The position numbers and the translations under genes are program-made. From Sphingomonas sp. Root241 (lineage in GTDB: Bacteria; Pseudomonadota; Alphaproteobacteria; Sphingomonadales; Sphingomonadaceae), in contig NZ_LMIV01000001.1 in NCBI RefSeq assembly GCF_001428865.1, positions 2,045,997 to 2,109,996 on the forward strand: a stretch of DNA of 64,000 nt, written 5' to 3'. Below, piece after piece: positions 20,016 through 28,920 of this stretch; within the stretch, counting starts at the first letter, position 1, and every line of letters begins with the position of its first letter. The notes below the pieces were generated by a model. It was not told the origin of the DNA and did no database searches. It worked only from the letters and a program-made list of their open reading frames with translations.

Positions 20016-20162
20016 GGGCGCGGCGCGTTTCGCCAAGTATGTTCGTCGGCCGAGACGGGCGCATCTCGGCCGATCGGACATGAGACCATTCGCGCGACTG
20101 GCGCCCTTCGGGAACACCGCAAAGGGAACGGCCGCCGCATTTCAAATCGTCTCGACGCGCAT

Positions 20163-22277
20163 CTAGAACTTTCCTTGAACCGTCAGGGTGAACAGCGGGC
20201 CGACCATCTGGTGCTGGCGTTCGTAGAAGCTCACCGGCGCGCTGTTGCGCCGGCCGGAATAGACGGTGCGGTAATTGCGCACCTGGCCGTCGTTGAGATT
20301 GAAGACCTGGAAGTTCACCTTGAGACCCTTCACGTCCTTCAGCTCGATGAACGCGCTGGTATAGGGCCCCTCCCAGCTCTGGTTGATCTCGTCGAGATAG
20401 TAAGCGAGCCCGTAATGCTGGAACGAGAGCCCAGCCCCCCAGGCGATCTGCGTGCCTGGAATGTCGTGGCGGAGCGTCAGCTCCGCCCAGCGATCGCGGG
20501 TGTTGCTGATCACCCGTTGGGTGCTGGTAAGCGGATCGCGCACGCGGCTCCGCTCGAAACCCACATCGGCGTCGAGCTTGGCCCCTTTCCAGCCGATCGG
20601 ATCGAACTGGATCGTGCTGATGCTCTGGATGCCGAACCGGGTGGCGCGCGGCAGATTGCCGACCGCGTCGCCATCCACCCCCATGGGAATATGGTCGACG
20701 ATGTCCTCCACCCAGTGATTGTATATCTTGAGCCTGGTCTTGCCCCAGCGCCCGAAATTGCGACCGATCTCGCCCGTCAGCTCCCAGCTTTGCGGCGGCA
20801 CGAGATTGGGATTGGCGTCGTTTTCGCGATCGTTGGTGATGTCCTGGTTGGCGAGGAAATCGTAGAAGCTGATCTGGCCCACCTTGCGCTCGAACTTGAG
20901 GCTCGCGTCCCAGCCCATGGCGGGGCGCCAGGCGAGCGAGGCGCTCCCCTTGGGGCGGAAGAAATGACGCGCCGGATCGGCGCTGCCCAGCTCGGCGAGC
21001 TCCGAATATTCCGCCCCGCCGGCGAGTTGCAGGTCCAGCCTGGGCGATAGCGGGCGGCTCAGCGCCGCAATGCCTTCGTACCGGGTCTCGACCACGGTTC
21101 CGCTACCCTGCGGGAAGGGAATGTCGGCATAGCTGCCATCCGGCTGCAGGCTGGCCAGGCTGCTCCTCTGCACGAGCCGGTTGTCGGCGCGCTCGAACGA
21201 GAGGGTCCAATCGTTGCGCCCTCCTTTCCAGCGATATTCGAGCCGACCGATCGTCTCACCGATCTTCGAATCCTGCCCATAGCGTGTGCCGGTCGAGGGC
21301 GCGCCGCTGTCATAGTCGGTGCGCTGGTCATAGGTCGCCGGCGCATGCTCGAAGTGGCGCAGGCCGATCGCCTTCAGCCGGCCGCCGCCCAGAGGCACCG
21401 AAACGTCGCCGCTGATATCGTACTGGAAGCCGAAGGTGCGGCGGCGATTGTTCCAGTCATTGTGGTTTCCGTCGACGCGCACGCGCCGCTGGAAATTGTC
21501 GCCGCGGTTCCAATAGGGGTAGTAAGCAAGGTTGAGATTGGCCTGAAGGGGACCGTTTCCGCCATATTTGAGGATCGTGGAGACCCGCGCCTGATCGAAG
21601 CTGTTCCAATAGACCTGGTCCCGCTGCTCGATCGGCGTGCCGTCGGGCGACAGGATGCGATAGTCGTTGCCGCCCATCGCGCCGCGGCCGGGATTATTCT
21701 CCAGCGACACGGTATAACCCAGCGCGCCGCTCGTCCCGCTGTAGCTGATCGATCCGGCGAGCCAGCGCGGTTTGGCGAAATGCGGCCGCAGCTGCGGGCT
21801 CCAGCTGAAATTGCCGCCAGCCTTGCGGTCAGCTTTGAGGATCACGTCGGCGACCTGTCCGGTGAGCCCCGCGATGCCGAGCGAGGCCGCTTCCTTGATC
21901 TCGATGCGCTCCACATCGGCCGCGGGGACCTTCTGCAGCTGCGCGGCCGCCCCGCCCGCCTTGTCGGTGGCGCGCTGGCCGTTGATCAGCACATTCTCCG
22001 AGGCCTCCCCCAGCCCGCGCGCGTCGTCGGCGCCGCGGATGGTGAAGCCCGGCACCTGAGCCAGCATGTCGTAGGCCGTCTGCGGGGCGAAGCGCGCGAA
22101 GTCGGCTGGCGTGAACACCTTGGCGCCGGTTGCCGGCGCCGCGGCGGAGGGTTCGGCTGGCGTATCGTGCTGAGCCCAAGCGGATAGCGGCGCGAGCAGC
22201 ACCGCCGACACCGCCAGCCATTCGCCCACAAGACGCGATGGCCCGACCAAACGAAGGTTCTGGAAGTCCCGGCTCAT
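20163..22277 (-). CDS. TonB-dependent receptor in a BlaI/BlaR1 operon
   Basis: 704 residues: signal peptide (to about residue 36, SAWAQ), a plug domain (about 55-150, with TAYDMLAQVPGFTIRG, ENVLINGQR and DVERIEIKEAA), then a beta barrel ending in FTLTVQGKF with a terminal aromatic. Plugs of this form are common in sphingomonad receptors of unknown ligand. The ATG overlaps the stop of the preceding repeat lipoprotein gene by 4 bases (22274-22277), so it is co-translated as the last gene of the blaI-blaR1 operon. That context suggests production is induced by the same signal that inactivates the BlaI repressor. No substrate can be proposed from sequence. Confidence 0.85.
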   Translation of the reverse strand: MSRDFQNLRLVGPSRLVGEWLAVSAVLLAPLSAWAQHDTPAEPSAAAPATGAKVFTPADFARFAPQTAYDMLAQVPGFTIRGADDARGLGEASENVLINGQRATDKAGGAAAQLQKVPAADVERIEIKEAASLGIAGLTGQVADVILKADRKAGGNFSWSPQLRPHFAKPRWLAGSISYSGTSGALGYTVSLENNPGRGAMGGNDYRILSPDGTPIEQRDQVYWNSFDQARVSTILKYGGNGPLQANLNLAYYPYWNRGDNFQRRVRVDGNHNDWNNRRRTFGFQYDISGDVSVPLGGGRLKAIGLRHFEHAPATYDQRTDYDSGAPSTGTRYGQDSKIGETIGRLEYRWKGGRNDWTLSFERADNRLVQRSSLASLQPDGSYADIPFPQGSGTVVETRYEGIAALSRPLSPRLDLQLAGGAEYSELAELGSADPARHFFRPKGSASLAWRPAMGWDASLKFERKVGQISFYDFLANQDITNDRENDANPNLVPPQSWELTGEIGRNFGRWGKTRLKIYNHWVEDIVDHIPMGVDGDAVGNLPRATRFGIQSISTIQFDPIGWKGAKLDADVGFERSRVRDPLTSTQRVISNTRDRWAELTLRHDIPGTQIAWGAGLSFQHYGLAYYLDEINQSWEGPYTSAFIELKDVKGLKVNFQVFNLNDGQVRNYRTVYSGRRNSAPVSFYERQHQMVGPLFTLTVQGKF

Positions 22278-23152
22278 TTTCTGGCCCGCAGATCCTGGGG
22301 GCTGACACCCGCGATCCGCAGCTGGATCAGCTCGCCCGCATCGAGGTTTCTCGTTCCGCCGCTCGCGAAAGCGCGGACATAGTCGGGCGTGACATCGAAG
22401 ATGCGCAGCTGGATGAGCTTCTCGGGAGACAGGTCGCGCAGACCCACTGCGCGCATCGACCGCACATAATCGGGCGTAACGCCGTGGATCCGCATGGCGA
22501 GCAAGTTATCGGGGCTGATCCGCGCGTATCCGAGCTTGGCATATTCCCCGATCTCTTCGGGCGTCACGCCGTGGATCTTGAACGCCACCAGCGTCTCGAT
22601 CTTGCCGCCCCTGTAGCCTGCGCTCGCGAAACTGCGCACCAGCTCCGGGGTGATCTGGAAGATGCCGAGCTGGACCAGCTCGTCGAGCGTCGGCGTCGCC
22701 CAGCCCTCGGCCTGCAGTGTGTCGAGCACTTCGAGCGACACGCCGCTCATGGTGAGCGCGAAGCTCTGGTCACGGTCGGGCCGGCCGATGCCGCGCGCGG
22801 CGAGCCGGTCCGCAAAGGCCGTGCTCGGCGTCAATGTGCAGTCGCCGTCGGCACGCCGGTCATGGCCCAGCCCTTCGCAGGCAAGCGTGCCGGCTGGCCG
22901 CATGAGCCGGAACTGGACGCGACCGCCACGATCGAACGCGTCGCGCGTCAGCCCCTCGAAATCGGACAAGGGTACGGACTGGGACCAATTGTTGCGGTGC
23001 TTGGGGCCGGCATTGTGCTCGACGCGCAGTTCCACATCGGACGGCCCCTCCAGATGGGCTTCGAAAGCGAGGCGATCCTTGGTGTCGAGCGGCGTGGCGG
23101 ATGCGCAGCAGGTGAGCAGCATCGCCGCCGAAGCGAGCGTGGAACGAAGCAT
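22274..23152 (-). CDS. Predicted lipoprotein with 29-residue VTPxYVR repeats
   Basis: 292 residues. A lipoprotein-like signal (MLRSTLASAAMLLTCCASA) leads into a domain without a recognised family (about 20-155). The C-terminal half is five tandem units of about 29 residues of the form xxLIxxRIxGVTPDYVRxxxxxG. The same unit is found at the C-terminus of the BlaR1-like protein encoded upstream. The first ATG (23158) sits only one base after AGGAG (23160-23164), while the second (23152) has the normal 7-base spacing, so I use the second. The gene lies about 100 bases after blaR1 and overlaps the receptor gene. Function is unknown; an envelope partner of BlaR1 is my inference. Confidence 0.75.
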   Translation of the reverse strand: MLRSTLASAAMLLTCCASATPLDTKDRLAFEAHLEGPSDVELRVEHNAGPKHRNNWSQSVPLSDFEGLTRDAFDRGGRVQFRLMRPAGTLACEGLGHDRRADGDCTLTPSTAFADRLAARGIGRPDRDQSFALTMSGVSLEVLDTLQAEGWATPTLDELVQLGIFQITPELVRSFASAGYRGGKIETLVAFKIHGVTPEEIGEYAKLGYARISPDNLLAMRIHGVTPDYVRSMRAVGLRDLSPEKLIQLRIFDVTPDYVRAFASGGTRNLDAGELIQLRIAGVSPQDLRARK

Positions 23153-23256
23153 GAGCATTCTCCTGGATGACGGGCAAAGGGGTGCCGTTCGCCCGCGACG
23201 GGGCGTTTCGGCGGTACGGTTTCGGTAGGTAGAAGGTGGCGCGAACGCGGTGCCCG

Positions 23257-24957
23257 TTACGGGCCGTCGCTATCCTTGTCGGGATCGAAGCCAAGCGCCT
23301 TCAGCTCGGTCAGCTTGCCGGGCGAAGTGACGCCGATCCCGCGCGCCCGGAGCTTGCGCACATATCGGGGGGTGACGCCCAGGGCGAGCATGCCCTGATA
23401 GTCGTCTAGCGAGCCGCGGATGCCGAGCCTGCGCATCTCGCCGACATAGCCGGGATCGAGCCGCAGGGCGCGCGCGTCCACTATTTGCTTGAAGCTCCCC
23501 CCCAATCCGGCGGCGCGCATGTCGCGGACATATTCGGGCGTGACGTCCAGCGATCGCGCCTCCACCAGCTGGTCGATCGTCAGACCCGGAAAACCTGCCT
23601 CCGCCATCGCGCGCTTATATTCCGGCGTGACCCCGACGGCGCGCATCTCGATGAGCTGATCGACGTCGACCTGCTGTGATCCGCGGACCGACGGGCTGGC
23701 CTGTGCCACCACGACGGGAAGGGCAAGCTGGACCGCTTGCGCGGATACCTGCGACGCGGAACCCGCTTCGACCAGGGCCTGATCCGTGGCGGAAACCGAA
23801 GGCGAAGCATCGGTGTCCTGTGCTCGAGCCACCACGCCGCGCGGCAACGGGGACGCCGATGATGCCGGCGATGCCGGCGCGGCACCTGCCACGCGTGCCG
23901 GGTCCGCGGCGACCGATGCGGCCTGGCTCGGCGCGAGCGTCAACGCGGCAAGCGGCGCGGCCATGGTGAGCATTCCCGCGGCGAAGCCGGCCACCCAGGA
24001 TCTGCCCGAGGGCTGGCGCGCGGGATTCATGTCGAGCACCCGCGTGATGCGCCGATGCAGCGAGTTCTTCCCCGGCGCCACGCCATGTGCGCCGAGCAGT
24101 ACGCCGCGGCACTCGTGGCGGGCCACGCCGATCAGCAGTTCGGCATAATCGGGCCCGTTGATATCGGCGGCGAGCACGGCATCGTCCGCCGCTTCCTCGC
24201 GCAGCTGATGGGCTTCGCGTGCCAGAACCCAGGCGAGCGGATTGAACCAGAATGCGGCGGTGGCGACACGGGCGAGCATCAGCTTCGCCCAATCGAGCTG
24301 AACGACATGCGCCAGCTCGTGCGCGATGATCGCCTCGGCCTGTTCGGGCGCGCGTGCGGCCGCGTCGCTGAGCAGGATCGTCGGGCGCATCAGTCCCCAG
24401 CTGATCGGCGAGGCGAGTTCCTCGCTCCTGAGCAGCGCCGTGCCGCTCTTGAAGCCCATGCGCCGCTGGGCCCGGGCGAGCGCCGCCAGCCACTCGGGCT
24501 CGACCAGCACTTCGGCGCGCGCGCGCAGGCCGACGAGACGGAACAGCGCGGCCAGGGTGAGAAGCAGCAATGCCGCGGTCGGCAGCAGATAGGCATGCCG
24601 CGCCAGTGCGTTCACGGCGCCGGCGAACGGCGAAGGCTGATCGGATACGGCCTGAACCTGCGGTTCGGCGGCCGGCAACGGAAGCGCCGCCCTGGTCGCC
24701 TGCGCGACGCCCTCTGTCGATGGCGTCTCCGTAACGGGAGGCGTGCCGATCCCCAGCACGCCCGCGATCGATTCCGGAACCGGCAACGACAGCGAAGGCA
24801 GGGCCAGGCTCGCAAGCGGCAGCGCAACCAGCGCGAACAGCCCAAGATGCGCGATCGTCGAACGCTCCGCGGCCGAGCGGCGGCGGGTCAGGCGGAGCAG
24901 CAGCAACGTCGCGGCGGCGACGAGGAGCGACTTGAGTGCGAGGAGCAATATCGCCAT
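23257..24957 (-). CDS. BlaR1-family M56 membrane metallopeptidase with C-terminal repeats
   Basis: 566 residues. Hydrophobic segments near 3-20, 36-57, 120-145 and about 320-340 flank an M56 zinc peptidase domain: HELAH with H213, E214 and H217, and the third-ligand region REEAADDAVL downstream. In place of the penicillin-binding sensor of classic BlaR1, the C-terminal part (about 435-560) is a run of 28-29-residue repeats (GVTPEYVRxMRAxG). By family, the peptidase relays an envelope signal by causing cleavage of the BlaI-type repressor. The gene follows blaI by 2 bases. The signal is not evident; no beta-lactamase gene is adjacent. Confidence 0.85.
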   Translation of the reverse strand: MAILLLALKSLLVAAATLLLLRLTRRRSAAERSTIAHLGLFALVALPLASLALPSLSLPVPESIAGVLGIGTPPVTETPSTEGVAQATRAALPLPAAEPQVQAVSDQPSPFAGAVNALARHAYLLPTAALLLLTLAALFRLVGLRARAEVLVEPEWLAALARAQRRMGFKSGTALLRSEELASPISWGLMRPTILLSDAAARAPEQAEAIIAHELAHVVQLDWAKLMLARVATAAFWFNPLAWVLAREAHQLREEAADDAVLAADINGPDYAELLIGVARHECRGVLLGAHGVAPGKNSLHRRITRVLDMNPARQPSGRSWVAGFAAGMLTMAAPLAALTLAPSQAASVAADPARVAGAAPASPASSASPLPRGVVARAQDTDASPSVSATDQALVEAGSASQVSAQAVQLALPVVVAQASPSVRGSQQVDVDQLIEMRAVGVTPEYKRAMAEAGFPGLTIDQLVEARSLDVTPEYVRDMRAAGLGGSFKQIVDARALRLDPGYVGEMRRLGIRGSLDDYQGMLALGVTPRYVRKLRARGIGVTSPGKLTELKALGFDPDKDSDGP

Positions 24958-24959
24958 CG

Positions 24960-25343
24960 TTATTCTCCGCTGGCCCGGGCCTTTCGCGCACGCGCGATCA
25001 TGGCCTCGAGTTCGTCGAGCTCGTGCGCATCGGGTTGCTGCGCCATTCCCAGCAGCGCGCTGGCCGCGCTGACCGGCGATCCGTTGAAGAAGGTCCGCAC
25101 CACCTGGCTGAGCGCAGTCCGCCGCGCCTGGCTGTCGGGCAAGGTCGGCGAGAAGAGAAACCCTCGGTCGCTTTCCTCCCGGCGCACGAAGCCCTTGTCC
25201 TCGAGTCGCTTGAGCATCGCCCGCACCGCCGATCCCGTGAGCCGGTCGGGCAGCGCGTCGCAGATATCCGAAACGGTGCGCGCGCCCCCCTCATAGAGCA
25301 GATCGACGATCTGACGTTCGCGCGGCGGCAATTGCGAAAGCAT
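24960..25343 (-). CDS. BlaI/MecI/CopY-family repressor
   Basis: 127 residues with an N-terminal winged helix (about 5-75, ERQIVDLLYEGGARTVSDICDALP as the DNA-reading part) and a C-terminal dimerisation and cleavage region. BlaI-type proteins bind TACA-N2-TGTA dyads as dimers and are cleaved when the partner peptidase fires. Two such dyads lie directly upstream (25359-25386), so the gene should repress its own operon, which continues into blaR1, the repeat lipoprotein and a TonB receptor. Length matches the family. A GAGG ribosome site precedes the ATG. Confidence 0.9.
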   Translation of the reverse strand: MLSQLPPRERQIVDLLYEGGARTVSDICDALPDRLTGSAVRAMLKRLEDKGFVRREESDRGFLFSPTLPDSQARRTALSQVVRTFFNGSPVSAASALLGMAQQPDAHELDELEAMIARARKARASGE

Positions 25344-25358
25344 GGCATACCTCTTGGA

Positions 25359-25386
25359 CTACATTTGTAGCGTGCTACATTTGTAG
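25359..25386. promoter_or_regulatory. Tandem BlaI operators
   Basis: Two identical 12-base sites, CTACATTTGTAG, lie at 25359-25370 and 25375-25386, 16 bases apart centre to centre. Each contains the TACA-N2-TGTA dyad of BlaI/MecI operators and lies just upstream of the blaI-type gene. Confidence 0.85.
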
Positions 25387-25579
25387 CGCGAACGCAAGCG
25401 GTATCTTTTCGGCATTTCTCCGCGGTCGCCACGTCCGGGCCGGCATCGGATCTTATGCGTCGTCGCCATGGCGGGATCGAGCGGGATTCACATGGACGGA
25501 GCCGATCGCGATCGACGCCAGAAATATTTGAATCTTTTGAGGAAAATACGCCTCAGGATGAGAAGGCGTCCGGAGGACT

Positions 25580-25656
25580 TGGTAGCGGAGGAGGGACTTG
25601 AACCCCCGACCCCAGGATTATGATTCCCGTGCTCTAACCAACTGAGCTACTCCGCC
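25580..25656 (-). tRNA. tRNA-Met (CAT)
   Basis: A 77-base cloverleaf with CCA encoded. The acceptor stem GGCGGAG pairs with CTCCGCT, the D arm is GCTC/GAGC, the anticodon loop is ATCATAA (CAT) on the stem CGGGA/TCCTG, and the T loop is TTCAAGT. The anticodon stem lacks the GGG/CCC pairs of initiator tRNA, and the body resembles elongator tRNA-Met. A CAT anticodon modified to read ATA (Ile2) is the alternative. Confidence 0.9.
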
Positions 25657-25712
25657 GAGCGGCGCTCCAAGTCCCTAAGGAGCGCGCCACATAAGTCCCG
25701 CTTTTCGTCCGG

Positions 25713-26222
25713 TCAAGCGAACATGTGCCGCGAATGCGGCTCCCATGGCCCGCCGCGATACCACCAGCTCGCCAGCCCCGCGATCTCGACCTCGCGCGGC
25801 CGGAAATCGCGCGACAATGCCCCCAGGACGACCTTGGCGAGCGAGGGCCGCACCTTGTTCTGCACCGTCACGTGCGGCCGCCAGCGGCCCGCATCCTGCG
25901 GCATCAGCATTCCCGCGAACGCCTGCGCCAGCCGCTCGCGGATCGCCGTGAGTTCCGGCACCTCGATCCGATAGGCCACGCCGCCGCCCAGCGACATCAG
26001 CCCCGTGACCTTCGCACGCGGCGCGCGGATCCCCCGCGTCTCCGCGCCGAGCCGCTGCTTGAGCTCCTCCCCCACGCTCGGCGGCAGATGGTGGAACAGC
26101 GTCAGATGCGCGGGCAGCACGTTGCGCTCGGGGGGATAATGCTCGCGCCGGAGCACATCGAACCACGCCTGGTCCTGCCGCCCGAACAGGGCCGTGACGA
26201 TCAGGGGTGCGTTGGCGCTCAG
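25713..26222 (-). CDS. 2'-5' RNA ligase family protein, likely CTG start
   Basis: 169 residues of the 2H phosphoesterase/2'-5' RNA ligase superfamily. Two HxT-type motifs are visible: HLTLFHH near residue 43 and HVTVQ near residue 122. Such proteins act on 2',3'-cyclic or 2'-5'-linked phosphodiesters; the true substrate here is unknown. The frame is open far upstream inside kup with no ATG, GTG or TTG near the expected N-terminus. Homologues I know begin around the sequence [13 protein letters not shown], which here is preceded by CTG at 26220-26222. That CTG overlaps the kup stop as CTGA, the same geometry as ATGA coupling. The start is therefore proposed, not proven. Confidence 0.75.
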   Translation of the reverse strand: MSANAPLIVTALFGRQDQAWFDVLRREHYPPERNVLPAHLTLFHHLPPSVGEELKQRLGAETRGIRAPRAKVTGLMSLGGGVAYRIEVPELTAIRERLAQAFAGMLMPQDAGRWRPHVTVQNKVRPSLAKVVLGALSRDFRPREVEIAGLASWWYRGGPWEPHSRHMFA

Positions 26223-28150
26223 ATCTCGACCTGGCTCCCCAGCTCGACCACGCGGTTGGTCGGCAGGCGGAAGAATTCCATTGCGCTTTCGGCGTTGCGC
26301 AGCATCCACGCGAACAATTTCTCGCGCCAGATCATCATCCCCGGCCGCGACGACGGCAGCAGGGTCTGCCGCGCGAGGAAGAAGCTGGTGTCCATCATCT
26401 TGAACTCGGCCCCGCACGCGCTGACCTGCTTCAGGGCCGCGGGCACATCGGCCTCCTGCATGAAGCCGTAGAACAGGATCATCCGGTGGAAGCCCTTACC
26501 GAGATCGTCGATCTTCATGCGCTTCTCGTCGGGCACGTACGGCACGTCCGCGATCTTCACGGTGAGCAGGATCACGCGCTCGTGCAGCACCTTGTTGTGC
26601 TTGAGATTGTGGAGCAGCGCATGCGGCACCCCGTCGGGGGTCGAGGTCATGAACACCGCGGTCCCCGGCACGCGGGTGGCGGCGATCGCGGCCGATTCGA
26701 TGAAGATCTTGATCGGCATCGCACTCTCGCGCAGGCGCTCGATCATCAGCTTGCGGCCCTTGGCCCAGGTGGTGAGCAAGGTGAAGACGATGAAGCCCAC
26801 CAGCAGCGGGAACCAGCCACCGTCGGGAACCTTGGTCAGGTTCGCCGCGAAATAAGCGAGATCGACGGCGAAGAACAAGGCGAGCAGGGGAATCGCATAG
26901 CGCTTCTTCCACTGCCACAATGCGAACAGCACCACCGCGAGCAGGCAATTGTCGATCAGCATCGCGCCGGTGACCGCGATACCATAGGCCGCAGTCAGGT
27001 TCGACGAGGTCTGGAACGACAGCACCAGCAGGATCACCATGGCCATCAGCGCCCAGTTGATCGTCGGGATGTAGATCTGCCCCGCGGTCGAGGCGCTGGT
27101 GTGCTCGATGCGGAGCCGCGGCACGAAGCCGAGCTGGATCGCCTGCTGGGTCACCGAAAAGGCGCCCGAGATCACTGCCTGCGATGCGATGATCGCCGCC
27201 ATCGTCGCCAGCACCACCAACGGCAGCTGGAGCCCTTCTGGGGCGAGCATGTAGAAGGGGCTGGTCAGTGCCGGAGCCCCGTCGCGCATCAGCAACGCGC
27301 CCTGCCCCATATAATTGAGGATCAGCGCCGGCAGCACGAACCAGAGCCACGAGACGCGGATCGGCTTGCGCCCGAAATGCCCCATGTCTGCATAGAGCGC
27401 CTCTGCGCCGGTCACCGCCAGCACGACCGAACCCAGCGCCAGGAAGGCCCGCACCGGATCGATCATGAAGAATTGGACCGCATGGGTCGGCGACAGCGCC
27501 CAGAGGATTTCCGGCGTCTGGACGAAGCTCAATATTCCCAGGGTCGCGATGACCAGGAAATAGAGCATCATGATCGGACCGAAGAACGCTCCCACCCGCG
27601 CCGTGCCGGTACGCTGGATCGAGAACAGCATCACCAGGATCACCACGGCGATCGGGATCACGAGGTTGGCGAAGCCGGGTGCCGCGATGGCGATGCCCTC
27701 CACCGCCGACAGCACCGAAACCGCCGGCGTGATCATCGAATCGCCATAAAAGAGCGCCGTGGCGAACACGCCGAGCAGCACGATTCCCTGCGTCCAGCGC
27801 TTCTGGTTGGCGCTGCGCGATATCAATGCGAGCAGCGCCAGGCTTCCGCCCTCGCCCTTGTTGTCGGCGCGCATGATGATCGTGACGTATTTGAGCGTCA
27901 CCACCGCCATCATCGACCAGAACATCAGGCTGATCACGCCCATGATGTGGACGGTGTCGAGATCGAGCTTGTGGTGCCCGGCGAAGGTCTCGCGAAAGGC
28001 GTATAGCGGGCTGGTGCCGATATCGCCGAAGACGATGCCGATCGCGCCGAGCGCGAGCTTCCATGTCGCATCCGCGGCATGGGCATGCGCGCCGTGCGGT
28101 TCGTCTGGAGCCGGGAGCGTTTCCGCCTGCCCGCTTGCGTTGATATTCAC
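26219..28150 (-). CDS. kup: KUP-family potassium uptake transporter
   Basis: 643 residues with about twelve membrane segments over the first 470 residues and a soluble C-terminal domain, the usual length for Kup. Family motifs are present: [19 protein letters not shown] near residue 34, [10 protein letters not shown]-type sequence ([19 protein letters not shown]) near 133, and [13 protein letters not shown] near 245. It imports potassium together with protons at the inner membrane. A His/Ala-rich cytoplasmic leader (residues 1-30) precedes the first segment. The gene is followed by, and translationally overlaps, the 2'-5' RNA ligase-like gene. I see no riboswitch in the 160 bases upstream. 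Confidence 0.93.
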   Translation of the reverse strand: MNINASGQAETLPAPDEPHGAHAHAADATWKLALGAIGIVFGDIGTSPLYAFRETFAGHHKLDLDTVHIMGVISLMFWSMMAVVTLKYVTIIMRADNKGEGGSLALLALISRSANQKRWTQGIVLLGVFATALFYGDSMITPAVSVLSAVEGIAIAAPGFANLVIPIAVVILVMLFSIQRTGTARVGAFFGPIMMLYFLVIATLGILSFVQTPEILWALSPTHAVQFFMIDPVRAFLALGSVVLAVTGAEALYADMGHFGRKPIRVSWLWFVLPALILNYMGQGALLMRDGAPALTSPFYMLAPEGLQLPLVVLATMAAIIASQAVISGAFSVTQQAIQLGFVPRLRIEHTSASTAGQIYIPTINWALMAMVILLVLSFQTSSNLTAAYGIAVTGAMLIDNCLLAVVLFALWQWKKRYAIPLLALFFAVDLAYFAANLTKVPDGGWFPLLVGFIVFTLLTTWAKGRKLMIERLRESAMPIKIFIESAAIAATRVPGTAVFMTSTPDGVPHALLHNLKHNKVLHERVILLTVKIADVPYVPDEKRMKIDDLGKGFHRMILFYGFMQEADVPAALKQVSACGAEFKMMDTSFFLARQTLLPSSRPGMMIWREKLFAWMLRNAESAMEFFRLPTNRVVELGSQVEI

Positions 28151-28312
28151 TGTCGCGGTGTTCGCGCGAAAAGGGAAACGGACCTGGTCATGCGACCTGT
28201 GTTCTCGTCAAAAATGTGCGCGGCCGTTAGCACGTGCAGCAAGCGCTAGCAACGGCCGGACCCGGACAGATGGTTACGCCTGCACGGACCTGCAAGTAGG
28301 GCCGGAACTCCC

Positions 28313-28783
28313 TCAGCGAGCGCCGGCGAATAGCGCATCCGCTTCCGTGCGAGTCGGCACGGCGCGCAGCACGAAGCTCGAATTGATCGTCACCACGCCC
28401 GGCAGCCGCCCCAGATGCTCACGGTGCAGCCGTTCGTAATCGTCGAGATCCTGCGCGAGGATCTTGAGCCGGTAATCCTGCCCGCCCGATACCAGCGCAC
28501 ATTCGACCACTCCGTCGATCTCGGCAACCGCGCGTTCGAACCGCGCCAGATCCTCCTCGATCTGGGTACCGAGCGTGATGTCGACCAGGGCCGTGATCCG
28601 GAAGCCCAGCCGCCTGTGCCCGAGTCGCGCGCCATAGCCGGTGATGTGCCCCGAGCCTTCGAGCGCCTGGATCCGCCGCGTACATGCCGATTGCGACAAT
28701 CCCACCTGCGCCGCGATCGCGCTCACCGGCGCACGCGCGTCGGCTGCCAGCAATTTGAGGATTGCACCGTCGATCCTGTCCAT
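28313..28783 (-). CDS. Lrp/AsnC-family regulator
   Basis: 156 residues: an AsnC-type helix-turn-helix (about 1-60, with SAIAAQVGLSQSACTRRIQALEGSG) and an Lrp ligand-binding (RAM) domain (about 70-145). I chose the ATG at 28783 (MDRIDGAILKLL), the normal family start, with AGGAG upstream; the frame is open to 28852 without support. It is divergent from ald, with 137 bases between the starts. Regulators in this position usually control alanine dehydrogenase in response to alanine. That role is inferred from position. Confidence 0.88.
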   Translation of the reverse strand: MDRIDGAILKLLAADARAPVSAIAAQVGLSQSACTRRIQALEGSGHITGYGARLGHRRLGFRITALVDITLGTQIEEDLARFERAVAEIDGVVECALVSGGQDYRLKILAQDLDDYERLHREHLGRLPGVVTINSSFVLRAVPTRTEADALFAGAR

Positions 28784-28920
28784 CGCGCATGATTCTCCTG
28801 CCGGACGGCACCATACAGCATTTTCATGCGTAATATCCAGCCTCCGCGGCAAAACTTGCAGAGATTCGCGCCGGTATCCTGCGTTACTATGCGGGCAACA
28901 ACGGATTCTGGAGAGAAGCC

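Noticed and set aside
17334-20117. 927-residue minus-strand ORF antisense to the TonB receptor
   Set aside because: Arg/Ala/Asp-rich composition without domains; the opposite strand encodes a complete receptor.
26207-28006. 599-residue plus-strand ORF over kup
   Set aside because: His/Arg/Gln-rich shadow of kup, no known fold, and it also runs through the RNA ligase overlap.
28151-28312. Possible potassium- or c-di-AMP-responsive riboswitch before kup
   Set aside because: No conserved stems or motif of the ydaO or KtrAB-type leaders could be traced in these 160 bases.
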